A stretch of 64,000 nucleotides of DNA from an uncultured Pelagibacteraceae bacterium (lineage in GTDB: Bacteria > Pseudomonadota > Alphaproteobacteria > Pelagibacterales > Pelagibacteraceae): contig CACOYX010000003.1 in assembly GCA_902631535.1 (NCBI GenBank), positions 45,285-109,284 of the forward strand. Reading direction: 5' to 3'. The position numbers and the translations under genes are program-made. Position 1 is the stretch's first letter; every line of letters starts with the position of its first letter. This document shows, one piece after another, positions 7,819 to 16,123 of the stretch. The notes beneath the pieces were generated by a model. That model did not search any database, was not told the DNA's origin, and saw nothing but the letters and a program-made list of their open reading frames with translations.

Positions 7819-9726
7819 ATGATCACAGGTTTTCTAACATTTTTATTTTTTTTCGCCATTGTAGGGTGCATTTTATATGGCAGAAAATTAATTAGAACTG
7901 AAAAAGTCGATGCTGTTTTTGGAAATCCTGAAAGAGCACAAGGAGGTATTCATTGGGTAATTGTAGGAAGTAGTTTTCTTTTATTAGTTTGGCTTTATTA
8001 TTCATGGGACATAGCTAAGTCTTTTTTTCCAAAGTCAGCTAATGAACTTTGCCAAGTTGGAAAAGTAAACGAGTCTCTTCTCTCACTTAAGTATCTATTT
8101 CCAATTGATGAACGTCAACTTAAGAGTACATCGGTAATAGAAACTGAGTCAGAAAATTTAAATAAAATCACTTTTGAAATAGAAAAATCAGGTATCAAAA
8201 ATCAAGATAAAAGTAAGTTGCTTAATTTTGTCTCTCAAACTAAAAGTACAATACCATTACTTACAAACGAACAACTTTTAAATAACGATACTAGAGAACA
8301 AATTAAATTAATTGATGAAAAAATTATAAATTTAACCGAAAATTTTAAAAGAAGCGATTATCCTAATGAGAGTGCTGAACAAGAATTAGAAAGAATTGAA
8401 GCTGCTAATGAAGAAGGTTCTTGGAAAGCATCGAGCACTTCAATTGAAAATACAATCGAAATTCCCTTTATTCCAAAAACAAAGCGAGGTTTAAAATTCC
8501 AGGCAGCAGCTACAGAATTAAATTTAATTAGCGATGAATTCTTTGAACTTAAAAATCATAACGAACAATATACTTTCGCCTTAGAAAAACTAAAAAAAGA
8601 AATAAAAGATTATAGAAGCGGTTTAAGCGCTTCTGAGGAAATTTCCTCTTCATTGGCAAAAGATATTCTTAAAATTGCTCGTAGAATTGAATACGCAAGT
8701 ATATTTCCACCTAATACTCTAAATGATATGCAGGCATCAATAATCAATTTTGATAACGTACAAAAAAAAGAACAAGGCAGTCTTAGATGGATAGATCTTC
8801 TTTTATTTCCATCAGGCACGATCATTTCAAGTGGCCCAAGTTGTTCTGAACAGGGCTCTGGTAGATGGCTTCCAAAACCATCAGATACCCTTAATAAATT
8901 TACTTTAATGCTGAACCCAAATGTCGGTTACAAACAAATACCATTAATTTGGTTCGAAATGATGGATGTTAGTAAGATCATTGGTTTTGTAATACCTGAT
9001 TGGTTTGCAGATATTTTACCTGGAGAGTATCCGGTTCATAATGAACAAGGTGAAATTAAGCCAAATTTCAAAAGTAAAGTTCTAAGTTTTGTTACTGGAG
9101 ACTTTAACTTATTTAAAATTCCAATTCCTACTGGTCACATATGGGACTCATTTTTAAGAGTGTTCCTTGGTTTAGTAGCAGGAATTATAGTTGGGGTTCC
9201 ATTAGGATTATTTATGGGATTAAACAGATTTGCTAAAGGCTTTTTTGATCCTTTAATTGAACTATACAGGCCTGTTCCGCCATTAGCATGGGCGCCATTA
9301 GTTATCTCAGTTCTTGGAATAGACAATCTTGGAAAAGTATTTTTATTATTTATGGTGTCATTATCAATTATGATAATTTCAGCCAGAGCTGGTGCATCAG
9401 GAACTCAATTGTCAAAAATTCATGCAGCACACTCTCTTGGAGCGTCTAAATGGCAAATATTAAGATACGTTATTTTTCCAAACTCATTACCAGAAATTCT
9501 AACAGGAATTAGAGTGGCTACAGGAATGTGTTGGGGAACATTAGTGGCTGCGGAGTTTTTAGCTGGAACTACAGGCGTTGGCTTTGTAGAAAATGTTGCC
9601 AAAAAATATTTCCAATATGAAGTTATTTGGATAACGATATTCATTATGGGAATGTTAGGATTAATCTTTGATATAACGATAAGAAAAATAATTGACAGAA
9701 CAATTCCGTGGCGTGGAAAAGGATAA
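7819..9726 (+). CDS. tauC: Taurine ABC transporter permease with a large inserted N-terminal domain
   Basis: The last 200 residues (about 435-635) are a standard TauC/SsuC-type permease, with several membrane spans and the coupling loop HSLGASKWQILRY near 538-550 that contacts the ATPase. At 635 residues the protein is about 2.5 times the usual 250. Two membrane helices (1-20 and 46-62) are followed by roughly 360 soluble residues. Of these, about 100-320 are Glu/Lys-rich and helical, with likely coiled-coil segments (EQELERIEAANEE, FALEKLKKEIKD). The frame is continuous with tauB and has no internal stop, so this looks like a real fused domain. By topology it would sit outside the cytoplasm, perhaps contacting TauA. 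That role is inference. Confidence 0.82.
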   Translation: MITGFLTFLFFFAIVGCILYGRKLIRTEKVDAVFGNPERAQGGIHWVIVGSSFLLLVWLYYSWDIAKSFFPKSANELCQVGKVNESLLSLKYLFPIDERQLKSTSVIETESENLNKITFEIEKSGIKNQDKSKLLNFVSQTKSTIPLLTNEQLLNNDTREQIKLIDEKIINLTENFKRSDYPNESAEQELERIEAANEEGSWKASSTSIENTIEIPFIPKTKRGLKFQAAATELNLISDEFFELKNHNEQYTFALEKLKKEIKDYRSGLSASEEISSSLAKDILKIARRIEYASIFPPNTLNDMQASIINFDNVQKKEQGSLRWIDLLLFPSGTIISSGPSCSEQGSGRWLPKPSDTLNKFTLMLNPNVGYKQIPLIWFEMMDVSKIIGFVIPDWFADILPGEYPVHNEQGEIKPNFKSKVLSFVTGDFNLFKIPIPTGHIWDSFLRVFLGLVAGIIVGVPLGLFMGLNRFAKGFFDPLIELYRPVPPLAWAPLVISVLGIDNLGKVFLLFMVSLSIMIISARAGASGTQLSKIHAAHSLGASKWQILRYVIFPNSLPEILTGIRVATGMCWGTLVAAEFLAGTTGVGFVENVAKKYFQYEVIWITIFIMGMLGLIFDITIRKIIDRTIPWRGKG

Positions 9727-9757
9727 ATTAAAAAAATTCCAATGAACTATAACTAGT

Positions 9758-10846
9758 ATGAAAAAAAGAATTTTCATAATAATTTTATCTTTCTTATTAT
9801 TTATATTTTTATATCTTATCTTTGGTCTTTGGGGCTTGATTGAAATAAATAAATACAATGACTTTGTATTTAAAAACAAAGAGGATTTAAATTTTCACAA
9901 AAATTATTCAGATAAAATGCATCATCTTAGAGATGTAAATAAATGGGTTGGTAATAATGAATATCTATATTCAAAGATTTATTTCAATAATAAATCATCA
10001 AAAACAATCTTATTACAAGGTGACTCTTGGATAGAAGATATTTCAAAAAATAAAATTTCAAATAATTATTTAAAAATATTTGGTAAACAAAACAATTATA
10101 ATATAATTAATGCTGGTATAACATCTTTTGCACCAAGCACTATTCATTCTCAATATAAAATTTTAAAGAGTGAATTTTCTATTAATCCAGACATATTAAT
10201 TATTTATATTGATCAAACAGATATTGGGGATGAATATTGCAGGTATAAACGCAATAAAGTATATACAAATGATGGAAAGTTTTCTCATGTAAGCAGAGAG
10301 AGATTTACCAGAGCCACATATGATTACTCAAAATCTTACCTATTTTCAGAGTTATCTTTAAATAATAATTTCTTTAAAATTTTAAAATTTCCATATCTTA
10401 AAGCTAATTATTTTTTTAAAAGAAACTTAAATTTATTTAATCAAATTTTAGCAAAAGGATTTAAGAATAGAAATGAAAGTAAATGTGGGTTTCAGGAAAT
10501 TATGAAAGAGCTCATAAGTTATAATAAAGACTCTGAAAAAGTTTTTAAAAAATCACTCGAAGAATTAATTGAATTTTTATCAAATGAGAATTTAGAAAAG
10601 GTAATTTTAGTGAGTTTCCCGCATATTAATCATCACAAAAATATATATAAAGTTAATGTATCAGATTACATTGATGAGGTGCTTCAAAGAGGGAATTTGA
10701 AAGTTATCGAACATTTGAATATGAATAAATTAAATTTTAGTAATATTAATATTGAAAAAATTTATAGGAAGGGTGACCTTGGATCACATCTTAATGACGA
10801 ATTTCATCAAAAACTATTTATAAAAAACATAGTATCGAAATTATGA
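9758..10846 (+). CDS. Membrane-anchored SGNH/GDSL hydrolase-like protein
   Basis: A 362-residue protein with an uncleaved N-terminal anchor (about residues 5-25). It then has SGNH blocks: GDSW at 88-91 with the nucleophile serine S90, NAGITS at 118-123, and a C-terminal Asp-x-x-His dyad at D347-H350. The usual block III Asn is not obvious; IDQTD at 151-155 lies where G-x-N-D is expected. Such proteins are esterases or O-acetyl transferases acting on glycans, lipids or peptidoglycan outside the membrane. The stop overlaps the racemase start by 4 bases, so it is first in a compact operon. The substrate is unknown. Confidence 0.65.
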   Translation: MKKRIFIIILSFLLFIFLYLIFGLWGLIEINKYNDFVFKNKEDLNFHKNYSDKMHHLRDVNKWVGNNEYLYSKIYFNNKSSKTILLQGDSWIEDISKNKISNNYLKIFGKQNNYNIINAGITSFAPSTIHSQYKILKSEFSINPDILIIYIDQTDIGDEYCRYKRNKVYTNDGKFSHVSRERFTRATYDYSKSYLFSELSLNNNFFKILKFPYLKANYFFKRNLNLFNQILAKGFKNRNESKCGFQEIMKELISYNKDSEKVFKKSLEELIEFLSNENLEKVILVSFPHINHHKNIYKVNVSDYIDEVLQRGNLKVIEHLNMNKLNFSNINIEKIYRKGDLGSHLNDEFHQKLFIKNIVSKL

Positions 10847-11535
10847 TTGGAATACTCGGGGGAATGGGCACTCAAGCAGGGTTAGATTTTTGCTCTAAAC
10901 TTGCAAAATTGAATAGAGGAAAAGCTGATCAAAAATATCCTTTGTTTATTTTATACAATAAATCAAATATTCCAGATCGAAAACAAAATCTTAAAAAATA
11001 TAATAAAGTTTTAAAAAGCCTTATAGAGGGATGTAAATTTTTACAGAAAAGTAATTGTAAGTTTATATCAATTCCATGTAATACCGCACACTATTGGTAC
11101 AAAGACCTCAAAAAGAAAATAAAAATACCAATTTTAAATATGCCAGAAATTGTATATTCGAATGCAAAAAATAATTTAAAAAGAAATTCTATAATTGGTT
11201 TATTAGCAACCGAGGCAACAATAAAAACTGGTATATATAGTCATTACTTTAACAAACGATTTTTATTAATTTCACCGAATTCAACTTTGCAACAAAGAAG
11301 CGTAAATAAATCTATTAAACTTGTTAAAATGGGTAAAACTAAGGAGGCTGAGAGAGCTATTAAGCCTGCGGTAAATTATCTTATAAAAATGAAATGCAAA
11401 AAAATCATTTTGGGTTGTACAGAGTTGCCAATTGCAATTTTTGCATATAAGTCTTTTAAAAAAGCTAAGCTTTCAAAAACATTTATGGATCCAAATCTAA
11501 TATTAGCTGAAGCTTCAATGAAAAGATATAAATGA
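10843..11535 (+). CDS. Aspartate/glutamate racemase family protein
   Basis: A 230-residue protein with the family N-terminus MIGILGGMGTQAG and the two catalytic cysteines in their motifs: C79 in SIPCNTAH and C192 in ILGCTELP. These act as acid/base pairs on an amino-acid alpha carbon without cofactors. Length is typical for aspartate or broad-range amino-acid racemases. It overlaps the SGNH gene by 4 bases and the next gene by 4 bases. Peptidoglycan D-amino acids or catabolism of D-aspartate are both possible; the sequence does not decide. Confidence 0.85.
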   Translation: MIGILGGMGTQAGLDFCSKLAKLNRGKADQKYPLFILYNKSNIPDRKQNLKKYNKVLKSLIEGCKFLQKSNCKFISIPCNTAHYWYKDLKKKIKIPILNMPEIVYSNAKNNLKRNSIIGLLATEATIKTGIYSHYFNKRFLLISPNSTLQQRSVNKSIKLVKMGKTKEAERAIKPAVNYLIKMKCKKIILGCTELPIAIFAYKSFKKAKLSKTFMDPNLILAEASMKRYK

Positions 11536-11966
11536 AAAAAATAATTTTTACTATTCTAATTATCATACCTTTCTCTTTAAATGCGAATGAAAATGTAAAA
11601 GAAAAAAAAGTTGCAAAGTATGTTATGGAGAATATTCAAAGAGATTACGTTAATTGTTATAGTTTCTATAAAGTTGCTGCCCAAAGTTTTAAAGATGCAG
11701 GAAAAGATCAAAAAATTATTGATAGCTTAGAAAATAGTGCGGATGTTTCTTTAAAATATAACTATGATCTTGGGGAGATAATGGGATTAAATCCAGAGGT
11801 AATGTCCCAAATGACAAAAGATAAAGTTAATAAGTTTGTAGAATTAGCTAAAAAAGATTTTTCTTCACTTGCAAAAGAGTATGGCATGATATGTAAAAGT
11901 TTAGTTGAGAATCCAGAGCAAAGAACTAATTTTTGGGAAGCTAAAGGAAATAAAAAATTTAAGTGA
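11532..11966 (+). CDS. Secreted protein of unknown function
   Basis: This 144-residue protein has a signal peptide (MKKIIFTILIIIPFSLNAN, cleavage near residue 18). The mature part is helical and charged, with two cysteines (in VNCYSF and MICKS) that could form a disulfide in the periplasm. It overlaps its upstream neighbour by ATGA and its downstream neighbour by GTGA, so it is translated within the same transcript. I recognise no family. Confidence 0.55.
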   Translation: MKKIIFTILIIIPFSLNANENVKEKKVAKYVMENIQRDYVNCYSFYKVAAQSFKDAGKDQKIIDSLENSADVSLKYNYDLGEIMGLNPEVMSQMTKDKVNKFVELAKKDFSSLAKEYGMICKSLVENPEQRTNFWEAKGNKKFK

Positions 11967-12970
11967 AAAAAAGTCTTTTAAAATCAAAACTAAAACAAAT
12001 ATTTTTAAAACATAAACTTTCAAAAAATCACGCAGAAATTTGTTCTCACTACTTAACTAAAGCAGAAATATTAGAAGCAAAAGGTCATGGTTTGGCAAGA
12101 CTTAAAATGTATTGCGATAGAATTAAAGCAAAAGTAATTAATCCTAAACCTAAAATTAAAATAAAGAAAATAAGTTCTTCAATTTCTTATATCAATGCAG
12201 ATAACAGCATTGGTTATGTAAGTGCTGATATTGGTATTAAACAAGCAATTAAAAATGCAAAAAAAACTGGAATAGGTTTAGTGGCTATAAAAAAAAGCGG
12301 ACATTACGGACTTTCAAGTTTTTACGCAGAGCAAGCAGTCAATAATAAATTAATGGTTTTTTGTTTTACTAATGCTCCTGCCGCTTTAGCTCCGCATGGT
12401 GCAAAGAAATCTTTATTTGGAACAAACCCTATTTGTTTTGGTGTACCCACAGGAAAAGTTCCTTTTATTTATGATGCATCAACGTCAATAATAAACAGGG
12501 GAATTATACGAAGAGCTGAAAAGTTAGGTTTGAAAATTCCATATGGTGTTGCTCTTAACAAAAAAGGTAAAATTACTACCAACGCTAAAGAGGCTCTAAC
12601 GGGTACTCAATTACCCATTGCAGGTTTTAAAGGTTCTGGGTTAGCTTGGATGGTTGACATTCTAAGTGGTGTTTTAACAGGCAGTAGTCATGGAGGAAAA
12701 ACAAAAGATCCTTTTGATGATTTTTCAGGACCCCAAAATATGGGCCATTTATTTATTACTATTAATCCTAAAATTTTTATCGGAAATAGGTTTGTTAAAG
12801 AAATGCAAAAAAATATAAAGCTTGTCAAAAAACTTCCAAAAGCAAAAGGATTTTCAAATATTTTTTACCCAGGTGAAAGAAAAAATAAGACGTATAAAAA
12901 GAATTTAAATAAAGATATATCTATTCCTGCGAAAATTTTAAGAGAAATGGAAAAATTAAATGCTGAGTAA
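11963..12970 (+). CDS. Ldh-family (malate/lactate/sulfolactate type) NAD(P)-dependent dehydrogenase
   Basis: This 335-residue protein belongs to the second malate/L-lactate dehydrogenase family (YlbC/YiaK/ComC type), not the Rossmann-fold LDHs. The catalytic histidine H114 lies in KKSGHYGLSS and the nucleotide loop is FGTNPICFG (152-160); GFKGSGLAW follows in the C-terminal half. Substrates in the family are 2-hydroxy acids: malate, lactate, ureidoglycolate, 2,3-diketogulonate and, in ComC, sulfolactate. The start is a GTG at 11963 overlapping the previous stop. In a sulfonate-rich region next to a Pta-type gene, a sulfolactate/sulfopyruvate role is worth testing, but this is context only. 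Confidence 0.8.
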   Translation: MKKSLLKSKLKQIFLKHKLSKNHAEICSHYLTKAEILEAKGHGLARLKMYCDRIKAKVINPKPKIKIKKISSSISYINADNSIGYVSADIGIKQAIKNAKKTGIGLVAIKKSGHYGLSSFYAEQAVNNKLMVFCFTNAPAALAPHGAKKSLFGTNPICFGVPTGKVPFIYDASTSIINRGIIRRAEKLGLKIPYGVALNKKGKITTNAKEALTGTQLPIAGFKGSGLAWMVDILSGVLTGSSHGGKTKDPFDDFSGPQNMGHLFITINPKIFIGNRFVKEMQKNIKLVKKLPKAKGFSNIFYPGERKNKTYKKNLNKDISIPAKILREMEKLNAE

Positions 12971-13868
12971 AAAAGATACTATTTGTCCTGAGAATTTACT
13001 TAATTTAGCTAAAACAAAAGGTCCAGCAAAAGCAGTCATAGTTAACGCAGTAAAGCCTGTTTCAATAGAGTCTGCAAAACAAGCCGTAGATGCAAATTTA
13101 ATCATCCCAGTTTTTATTGGAGACAAATCAATTATCGAGAAAAACGCTAAACATTTTAATTGGGATATTTCTAAATACGAAATAATTAATGAACCAGATG
13201 AAAACAGTACTGCTTCGATCGCTGCAAAACTTGCAAGTGAAGGTAAGGTAAAAATAATTGTTAAAGGACATATTCATACCGATGTGCTTATGAAAGCAGT
13301 TTTGAAAAGAGATTTAAATTTAATTGGGAAAAAAAGACTTAGTCATATTTGGCATATGACTTTAGAGAAAAATGATAAACCATTTATCATAACTGATGGG
13401 GCATTAAACGTGTTACCAAAATTAGAAACAAAAATGCATATACTAAAAAATGCAATAGATTTTACGAATAGAATAGGAATTGATAAACCTAAAGTTTCAA
13501 TATTATCTGCCACTGAGGAAGTTTTAGATAGTGTACCAAGCTCTCAAGAGGCAAGTGAGCTTACAAAAAGAGCTAAAGAAGAAGGTTTAAATGCAGATGT
13601 ATTTGGTCCGATGGCTTTTGATAATTCAGTTTCTGAAAAAGCTGCTCAAATTAAAGGAATTAAAAATGCTGTTGCTGGTAAAACTGATATTCTATTAGTT
13701 CCAAACGTAGAAACTGGAAATGCTTTAGTAAAAATGATGATTTTTTTTATGGGAGCTTGTGCAGCTGGTGTAGTAGTTGGTGGAAAAGTCCCTGTTGTGA
13801 TAACAAGTAGAGCTGATGATACCCAAGCAAGACTTGCTTCCATGGCCGCCGCTGTTGTTGCACTTTAA
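12960..13868 (+). CDS. Phosphate acetyl/butyryltransferase family enzyme
   Basis: A 302-residue single-domain phosphotransacylase of the Pta/Ptb family. Visible features are the GDKSII loop near residue 55, the IVKGHIHTDVLMKAVL region (about 100-115), VFGPMAFDNSVS, and the C-terminal GGKVPVVITSRADD motif. It transfers an acyl group between phosphate and CoA. No acetate kinase is adjacent. Because Xsc releases acetyl phosphate from sulfoacetaldehyde, this enzyme most plausibly turns it into acetyl-CoA, as Pta does in other taurine users. It overlaps the Ldh gene by 11 bases. Family firm, partner inferred. Confidence 0.85.
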   Translation: MLSKKDTICPENLLNLAKTKGPAKAVIVNAVKPVSIESAKQAVDANLIIPVFIGDKSIIEKNAKHFNWDISKYEIINEPDENSTASIAAKLASEGKVKIIVKGHIHTDVLMKAVLKRDLNLIGKKRLSHIWHMTLEKNDKPFIITDGALNVLPKLETKMHILKNAIDFTNRIGIDKPKVSILSATEEVLDSVPSSQEASELTKRAKEEGLNADVFGPMAFDNSVSEKAAQIKGIKNAVAGKTDILLVPNVETGNALVKMMIFFMGACAAGVVVGGKVPVVITSRADDTQARLASMAAAVVAL

Positions 13869-14575
13869 TGAAAAGACTTAAAAACTGGGATAATAAAACC
13901 TGGCTATCATCTAAATCATATATCTCTCAATTTAATAAATTTCTTAAAAGAAAAATTAATTTAAATAAAAATTTAAAAATATTGGACATTGGATGTGGAA
14001 GAGCAAATATTATTAGCGCTCTCCAAAAGAAATATAAATTTAGAAATAAACCCATTGGAATTGATGTTGTTGGCAATAAGGATGTTAAAAAGAATATTAT
14101 ATTCAAGAGAGTAGAAGCGTTAAAATATTTAAATAGACAAGAGAAATACGATGTAATCTTAATCAAACAAACTATTCATTTTTTTTCAAAAACAAATTTA
14201 AATCGTCTTCTAAGTCTTGCAAAAAAAAGTTTAAATTCCAAAGGTAAAATATTGATTTTTTCGCTTAAAACAAAAAAGAATAAGATACCTTGTTTTAAAA
14301 AAATGAAAAAAAATTTAGAAAAGAGCTTAAAAAGAGACGAAAACTTATTCAGGATAATAAAAAAAAACTTAAAAGAAATAAGCTACAGTAACTTTAACTT
14401 TAAAGTAAATATCTCTAAACAAAAATACGTAAGAATGATCAGAGAGAGATACATTTCTTGCTTATTAAATATGAGTGCTAAAGAAATTAAATTTGGTATC
14501 AGTGAAATAAAATCTAAATATAAAAATCAAATAAAATTCACTGATACCTTAAAATGTATTAGTTACAGAAAATAA
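13868..14575 (+). CDS. Class I SAM-dependent methyltransferase
   Basis: A 235-residue protein whose SAM-binding motif I is ILDIGCGRAN (38-47), followed by the acidic loop IGIDVVG and motif DVILIKQTIHFF. The C-terminal part is very lysine-rich. Its ATG shares one base with the stop of the Pta-type gene, and its own stop directly abuts the stop of the convergent GYD gene. The acceptor is not predictable; small-molecule or lipid methylation is possible. Confidence 0.7.
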   Translation: MKRLKNWDNKTWLSSKSYISQFNKFLKRKINLNKNLKILDIGCGRANIISALQKKYKFRNKPIGIDVVGNKDVKKNIIFKRVEALKYLNRQEKYDVILIKQTIHFFSKTNLNRLLSLAKKSLNSKGKILIFSLKTKKNKIPCFKKMKKNLEKSLKRDENLFRIIKKNLKEISYSNFNFKVNISKQKYVRMIRERYISCLLNMSAKEIKFGISEIKSKYKNQIKFTDTLKCISYRK

Positions 14576-14899
14576 TTATTTTCCTGGCTCTTTGTATGAT
14601 GAAGCCATTTTCTGAGCAGTTTTAGCTATCTCATTTAGATCTACATCTTCTAGAATTGTAAAATCTGAAACAGCACCACTAGAAACAGCAACCATCGCAG
14701 CTGCAGCAGCTTGTTCAAAAGTTCCTTCAATCACTGCCATAAAATCATATTTTCCTCTTAGGCCTGAGTATTGAGTTACTTTAGCTCCTACAGAAGCAGC
14801 AAGTGCAGATGTAGCAGCTTTTCTGTCTGTAGATGGATTGCTTACAAATCCTCCAAGACCTTTAGCTGTGTAACATCCTAATGTATAAAATTTTGCCAT
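14576..14899 (-). CDS. GYD-domain protein
   Basis: This 107-residue protein matches the GYD family: a ferredoxin-like alpha-beta fold with the tell-tale GLRGKYDFMAVIEG segment (about 47-60) and an alanine-rich helix afterwards. Family members are small dimeric proteins of unknown biochemical role. An SD-like AAAGGGG precedes the ATG. It is the last of four small minus-strand genes and its stop abuts that of the methyltransferase. Confidence 0.75.
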   Translation of the reverse strand: MAKFYTLGCYTAKGLGGFVSNPSTDRKAATSALAASVGAKVTQYSGLRGKYDFMAVIEGTFEQAAAAAMVAVSSGAVSDFTILEDVDLNEIAKTAQKMASSYKEPGK

Positions 14900-14912
14900 T
14901 GTTACCCCTTTC

Positions 14913-15206
14913 CTATTTTTCGATTACAACTGTACCAGAGTGAGGATCTGTTACTCCCAAATCTGGTGACAATTCTTCTAAAGTGTGCCGAAGTGTGTCC
15001 AAAAATTCAATCATTTTTGGTCTTGCTTTAGCAATATCATCTTCAGAATTCCATTCACCTATCATAAAAAATTCGTTGGGCTTTGTCTCAACATATTTAG
15101 CTGAAGTCTGACCATCGAACTTTGGCATCTCATCTATTTTTTTCAAATATTCTTCTCTGCTAGATGATTTCACTTTGCACCTAACAATATTCATAAACTT
15201 AGCCAT
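14913..15206 (-). CDS. Small ABM-like (dimeric alpha/beta barrel) protein
   Basis: A 97-residue protein with the pattern of antibiotic-biosynthesis-monooxygenase-type dimeric barrels: an opening strand MNIVRCKVKSSS, helix EEYLKKIDEM, a strand with FFMIGEWNSEDDI (about 47-59), and helix FLDTLRHTLEEL. An in-frame second methionine at residue 5 is possible, but AAGGAGAT upstream suits the first. It sits 13 bases upstream of the GYD gene, another protein with a ferredoxin-like fold. The reaction is unknown. Confidence 0.55.
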   Translation of the reverse strand: MAKFMNIVRCKVKSSSREEYLKKIDEMPKFDGQTSAKYVETKPNEFFMIGEWNSEDDIAKARPKMIEFLDTLRHTLEELSPDLGVTDPHSGTVVIEK

Positions 15207-15214
15207 TTATCTCC

Positions 15215-15631
15215 TTAAACGTAGATCTTATCTGTTAAGCCATAACAAAGAATAGCGCTGATAATTACAAGAACTAATGGTGCGTAAATTCCATCGTTTC
15301 TAGTTTTTTTGGTTAAACCTGTTTTATCAATTTTTAAAGTGTAAAAATTTGTCACTAATATTGAAACATTAATTATAAAAACTAAGTTAAAGAACGCCCA
15401 AGTACCTATTAAACCATTGGGTCTAATAAAAGCTAAATAAATTGCCATTATAACAATTGCAATCATAAATGAGCCTGCAAATCTAGTGATTAAAGTTGCA
15501 GTTTTATCAACTCCTCTGCCCTTTAGAAATTTTTTAGTATCAAAGACTAATTGGTAACCATAGCTACCAACTATAATAAAATGAGCTAAGTAAATAATTA
15601 AATAAAATGCGTTTCCAAATTTATCTATCAT
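15215..15631 (-). CDS. Four-helix membrane protein, unknown function
   Basis: A 138-residue protein with four predicted spans (about residues 8-28, 48-66, 78-97 and 115-133). Basic loops (KKFLKGRGVDK, KKTRNDG) suggest which sides face the cytoplasm. It lies between the secreted 126-residue protein and the ABM-like gene, separated by 8-17 bases, so all four are likely one operon. No family recognised; the two downstream barrel proteins may handle whatever it transports or senses. Confidence 0.5.
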   Translation of the reverse strand: MIDKFGNAFYLIIYLAHFIIVGSYGYQLVFDTKKFLKGRGVDKTATLITRFAGSFMIAIVIMAIYLAFIRPNGLIGTWAFFNLVFIINVSILVTNFYTLKIDKTGLTKKTRNDGIYAPLVLVIISAILCYGLTDKIYV

Positions 15632-15648
15632 GATTACCTCTGTTAATT

Positions 15649-16029
15649 TTAATATATTCCTGATTTTACTAGTTTATCAATTTCAGCTTTGGACTCAGGA
15701 ATTAATTTGTAAATATATTTAGTGCAATCGCCTGTTCTTTTCTCATCGTATGGTTTGCCATAAAGTTCATCTACAGATTTATTAAGTTCTGCATTTACAA
15801 GATCTTCTTTAACTCCCTCTTTAATTAAATATGATGTTAAATATTTCTTAGCCGCAATCGAGAATACAATTTTATCTAATTCCAATGTTCCTTGAGGTAT
15901 CATACTATTAGCATAATAAAGTCCTGTGCATTTTAAAGTAGCTTTCCTATCTTTTTCGCTTAAGTGACCCATAGCCACTGCTAAACTGCAATAAATGAAA
16001 GTTAAGGTTACTAAAAAAATATTTTTCAT
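15649..16029 (-). CDS. Secreted protein of unknown function
   Basis: This 126-residue protein has a signal peptide (MKNIFLVTLTFIYCSLAVAMG, cleavage near residue 19) and a helical, charged mature domain with two cysteines (in LKCTGLYYAN and GDCTKYIYK) likely to form a periplasmic disulfide. It is the first gene of the four-gene minus-strand operon ending at 14576. No known family. Confidence 0.5.
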   Translation of the reverse strand: MKNIFLVTLTFIYCSLAVAMGHLSEKDRKATLKCTGLYYANSMIPQGTLELDKIVFSIAAKKYLTSYLIKEGVKEDLVNAELNKSVDELYGKPYDEKRTGDCTKYIYKLIPESKAEIDKLVKSGIY

Positions 16030-16123
16030 AGTTATATTATTTATGTAATTTTAAATCATTTTAATTGTGTTAAAAGTAGATTACAGGTATGCATAATGTC
16101 TACAACCACAAGGTTAAAAGTTA

